Assembly: GCA_029932895.1 (NCBI GenBank)
Contig: JAOZPF010000176.1
Location: 1 to 6,363 of the forward strand
Direction of reading: 5' to 3'
DNA length: 6,363 bases
Source of the DNA: Anaerolineae bacterium
GTDB lineage: Bacteria > Chloroflexota > Anaerolineae > B4-G1 > DUEL01
Every line of letters starts with the position of its first letter. Within the stretch, counting starts at the first letter, position 1. Below the pieces are notes generated by a model, which saw nothing but the letters and a program-made list of their open reading frames with translations, did not search any database and had not been told where the DNA came from. The position numbers and the translations under genes were made by a program. Below are positions 4,909 through 6,363 of the stretch, one piece after another.

Positions 4909-6246
4909 ATGGCACAGCAGTCCATCCCCAAACCCCGGCGCTGGCGGACCCTCGCCGCGTTGGCTTTCGGCTACTTTATCGACCAGGGCGAGGCCCAGGC
5001 CATGTCGGTCCTCTTTCCCACCATCAAGGCCCTCTGGGGTCTCAGCTACACCAACCTGGGCACCATCGGCACCATCCGCAACATTCTCCAGTCGCTCAGC
5101 GCCCCCTTTTGGGGCTATGCCGCCGACAAGCTCTCGCGTAAAAAAGTGATCATTTTCGGCACGGGCATCTGGGGCCTCTGGACCATGGTCTGTGGCCTGA
5201 CGCAGAACTTTGGACAGCTCCTGGCAGTGCGGGCCATCTCCGGGTTGGGCCTGGGGTGCCTGATGCCAGCCACCTTCTCCCTGATCGCCGACAGCTTTCA
5301 CCCCCGTCAACGCGGCCGGGCACTGGGCCTGCTGGAATCGATCGGTGTGCTGGGGATCATCATCGGCACGCTGGGGCTGGGGATGCTGGCTACACCAACC
5401 TTGTGGCGGTGGGGATTCATCATATTGGGGCTTTCCAGCGCCTTCTCCGGCATGCTGGTCTGGCTCCTGGTTGAGGAGCCGGTGCGGGGCGCGGCAGAAC
5501 CAGAACTGGAGGGCAAAATTACCCGCGAGGCCGCCCAGCGGTACGGCATCCACCTCTCCGACCTGCCCCGTGTGGTCACCATCCCCACTATCTGGGTAGC
5601 AATCCTGCAGGGGCTGGCGGGGACGATGCCGTGGGTCGTACTGGGGCTCTACTTTATCACCTGGATGGTGGACGTGCGAGGGATGACCGAGGCGTTGGTT
5701 TTCGACCACCCACGGGGGAGCGCCAGCCTGGCTTTCGCCGGCATCGTCGTCGGCACAGCCATCAGTAATGTCCTGGGTGGCGTTTTGGGAGATTGGGCCG
5801 AGCAGATCAGCCCCAAGTACGGACGGGCCGCTGTGGGCCAGTTCTCCGTCCTGAGCGGCATCCCCCTGAGCTATGTGATGCTCACCCAGACGCAGGATTG
5901 GCCTTTCTGGGGGTTCTTTGCCCTCTGCTTTGTCACCGCTTTGATGATCAGTTGGGCGGGCAAGGGAGCCAAAGAGCCGATGATGCAGGGAGCCGTGCCG
6001 CCAGAATTGCGGTCCACCGCCTTTGCGATGACCACCTTCATCGAGAGCGGGTTCGCCGCGCTGGTGGCCTATGTCGCCGGCCGTTTGGCCGACTCGATTG
6101 GCTTTACCCAGGCGCTGGTCTGGACTATCCCCGTGCCCTGGATCGTCTGCTTTCTCCTCTATACCCTCTTCTACTGGGCTTACCCGCGCGATTCGGCCCG
6201 CTTGCGGGTGTTGATGGCACAGCGGGCGCAAGAGTTGGAATCATAG
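4909..6246 (+). CDS. MFS transporter (Spinster-like arrangement), 12 TM
   Basis: 445 residues, the usual length for a 12-helix major facilitator superfamily carrier in the cytoplasmic membrane. Between helices 2 and 3 lies the family's motif A, GYAADKLSRKK (G69, D73, R77). Helix 4 carries VRAISGLGLG (R108, motif B-like), followed by ATFSLIADSFHPRQRGRALG, resembling the D-x-F-P...R-x-R-A segment seen in Spinster and anion/sugar-phosphate type MFS proteins. A charged cytoplasmic loop (about 190-225) separates the two six-helix halves. The second half repeats a motif A-like stretch, GGVLGDWAEQISPKYGR. D25 and E28 in helix 1 and R57 in helix 2 are charged residues within the membrane and are candidates for substrate or proton coupling. 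Substrate unknown; an organic acid, sugar or lipid-like solute are all possible. A good ribosome site precedes ATG 4909. Nothing in the neighbours fixes its role. Confidence 0.93.
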   Translation: MAQQSIPKPRRWRTLAALAFGYFIDQGEAQAMSVLFPTIKALWGLSYTNLGTIGTIRNILQSLSAPFWGYAADKLSRKKVIIFGTGIWGLWTMVCGLTQNFGQLLAVRAISGLGLGCLMPATFSLIADSFHPRQRGRALGLLESIGVLGIIIGTLGLGMLATPTLWRWGFIILGLSSAFSGMLVWLLVEEPVRGAAEPELEGKITREAAQRYGIHLSDLPRVVTIPTIWVAILQGLAGTMPWVVLGLYFITWMVDVRGMTEALVFDHPRGSASLAFAGIVVGTAISNVLGGVLGDWAEQISPKYGRAAVGQFSVLSGIPLSYVMLTQTQDWPFWGFFALCFVTALMISWAGKGAKEPMMQGAVPPELRSTAFAMTTFIESGFAALVAYVAGRLADSIGFTQALVWTIPVPWIVCFLLYTLFYWAYPRDSARLRVLMAQRAQELES

Positions 6247-6264
6247 CCAGCAGAGACACGAAAA

Positions 6265-6290
6265 GCGCGCCACCGCTAGTGGGGGCGCGC
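6265..6290. terminator. GC-rich hairpin 18 bases after the MFS gene, possible terminator
   Basis: GCGCGCC (6265-6271) pairs with GGCGCGC (6284-6290), or GCGCG plus CCAC with GTGG plus CGCGC with a GGG bulge and loop CGCTA. On the + strand the following bases are CCGTCTATCC, not a T-run; on the - strand the stem is followed by TTTTCGTG, the better terminator for a gene reading leftward. The stem could therefore serve a convergent gene beyond the right edge or be bidirectional. Confidence 0.45.
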
Positions 6291-6344
6291 CCGTCTATCC
6301 GAACAGCATCAGGATGGCTCCTCAGGCCCGCCCTCCCCAAACAC

Positions 6345-6356
6345 CCCGCATGCGGG
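6345..6356. repeat. 12-bp perfect palindrome CCCGCATGCGGG
   Basis: An exact, loop-less dyad seven bases from the right edge of the window. It may be an operator or part of a hairpin continuing outside the window; the context is cut off, so nothing more can be said. Confidence 0.35.
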
Positions 6357-6363
6357 TCCGCAA

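Noticed and set aside
4259..5149. 296-codon + strand frame spanning the end of the membrane-protein gene and the start of the MFS gene
   Set aside because: Low-complexity Ala/Gly/Ser/Pro sequence in another frame, overlapping two better supported genes.
4861..6231. 456-codon open frame on the minus strand, antisense to the MFS gene
   Set aside because: Its translation is rich in Gly, Pro, Gln, His and Asp without domain-like pattern, while the + strand frame has 12 helices and motif A. Long antisense frames are common opposite GC-rich genes.
6309..6363. Possible C-terminus of a minus-strand gene (ending GEGGPEEPS) or N-terminus of a + strand gene from ATG 6314
   Set aside because: Only 16 or 17 codons are visible, with no ribosome site or domain signal; either reading is possible and neither can be supported.

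Overview
The window is GC-rich bacterial DNA with four protein genes, all on the + strand: the 3' part of an FGGY-family sugar kinase (1-1262), a large secreted, C-terminally membrane-anchored protein with beta-rich/CARDB-like domains (1911-3728), a polytopic membrane protein of no family I can name (3837-4832), and a major facilitator superfamily (MFS) transporter (4909-6246). I see no tRNA, rRNA, CRISPR array, transposase or phage gene. The style suggests a chromosomal segment of a Chloroflexota (Anaerolineae-like) bacterium: secreted CARDB-type proteins with a single C-terminal membrane anchor, intergenic gaps full of short palindromic and degenerate tandem repeats, and an apparently leaderless membrane-protein gene. 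That assignment is inference from style only.

Region by region. The kinase runs in from the left edge, since its frame is open back to base 3 with family-typical sequence. A 648-base non-coding gap (1263-1910) follows. Its left two thirds (about 1305-1676) hold stacked inverted and tandem repeats, including a 16-bp long-arm stem, a perfect 8-bp hairpin and a pair of interlocked inverted repeats. Its right third looks regulatory: a 12-bp perfect palindrome, then a sigma70-like promoter inside a dyad, then a good Shine-Dalgarno before the secreted protein. The 108-base gap 3729-3836 carries five degenerate heptamers and a promoter whose -10 ends seven bases before the next ATG. The 76-base gap 4833-4908 separates the membrane protein from the MFS gene. 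A possible promoter for the MFS gene overlaps the stop codon of the membrane-protein gene. After the MFS gene the last 117 bases hold a GC-rich hairpin that may end transcription and a 12-bp palindrome, but no supportable gene.

Functional links are loose. The kinase (sugar phosphorylation) and the MFS carrier (import or export of a small solute) could belong to one catabolic neighbourhood, but they are separated by two unrelated-looking genes with their own predicted promoters, so I do not call this one operon. The least explained items are the 331-residue membrane protein, the three-domain secreted protein, and the repeat cluster at 1305-1676.
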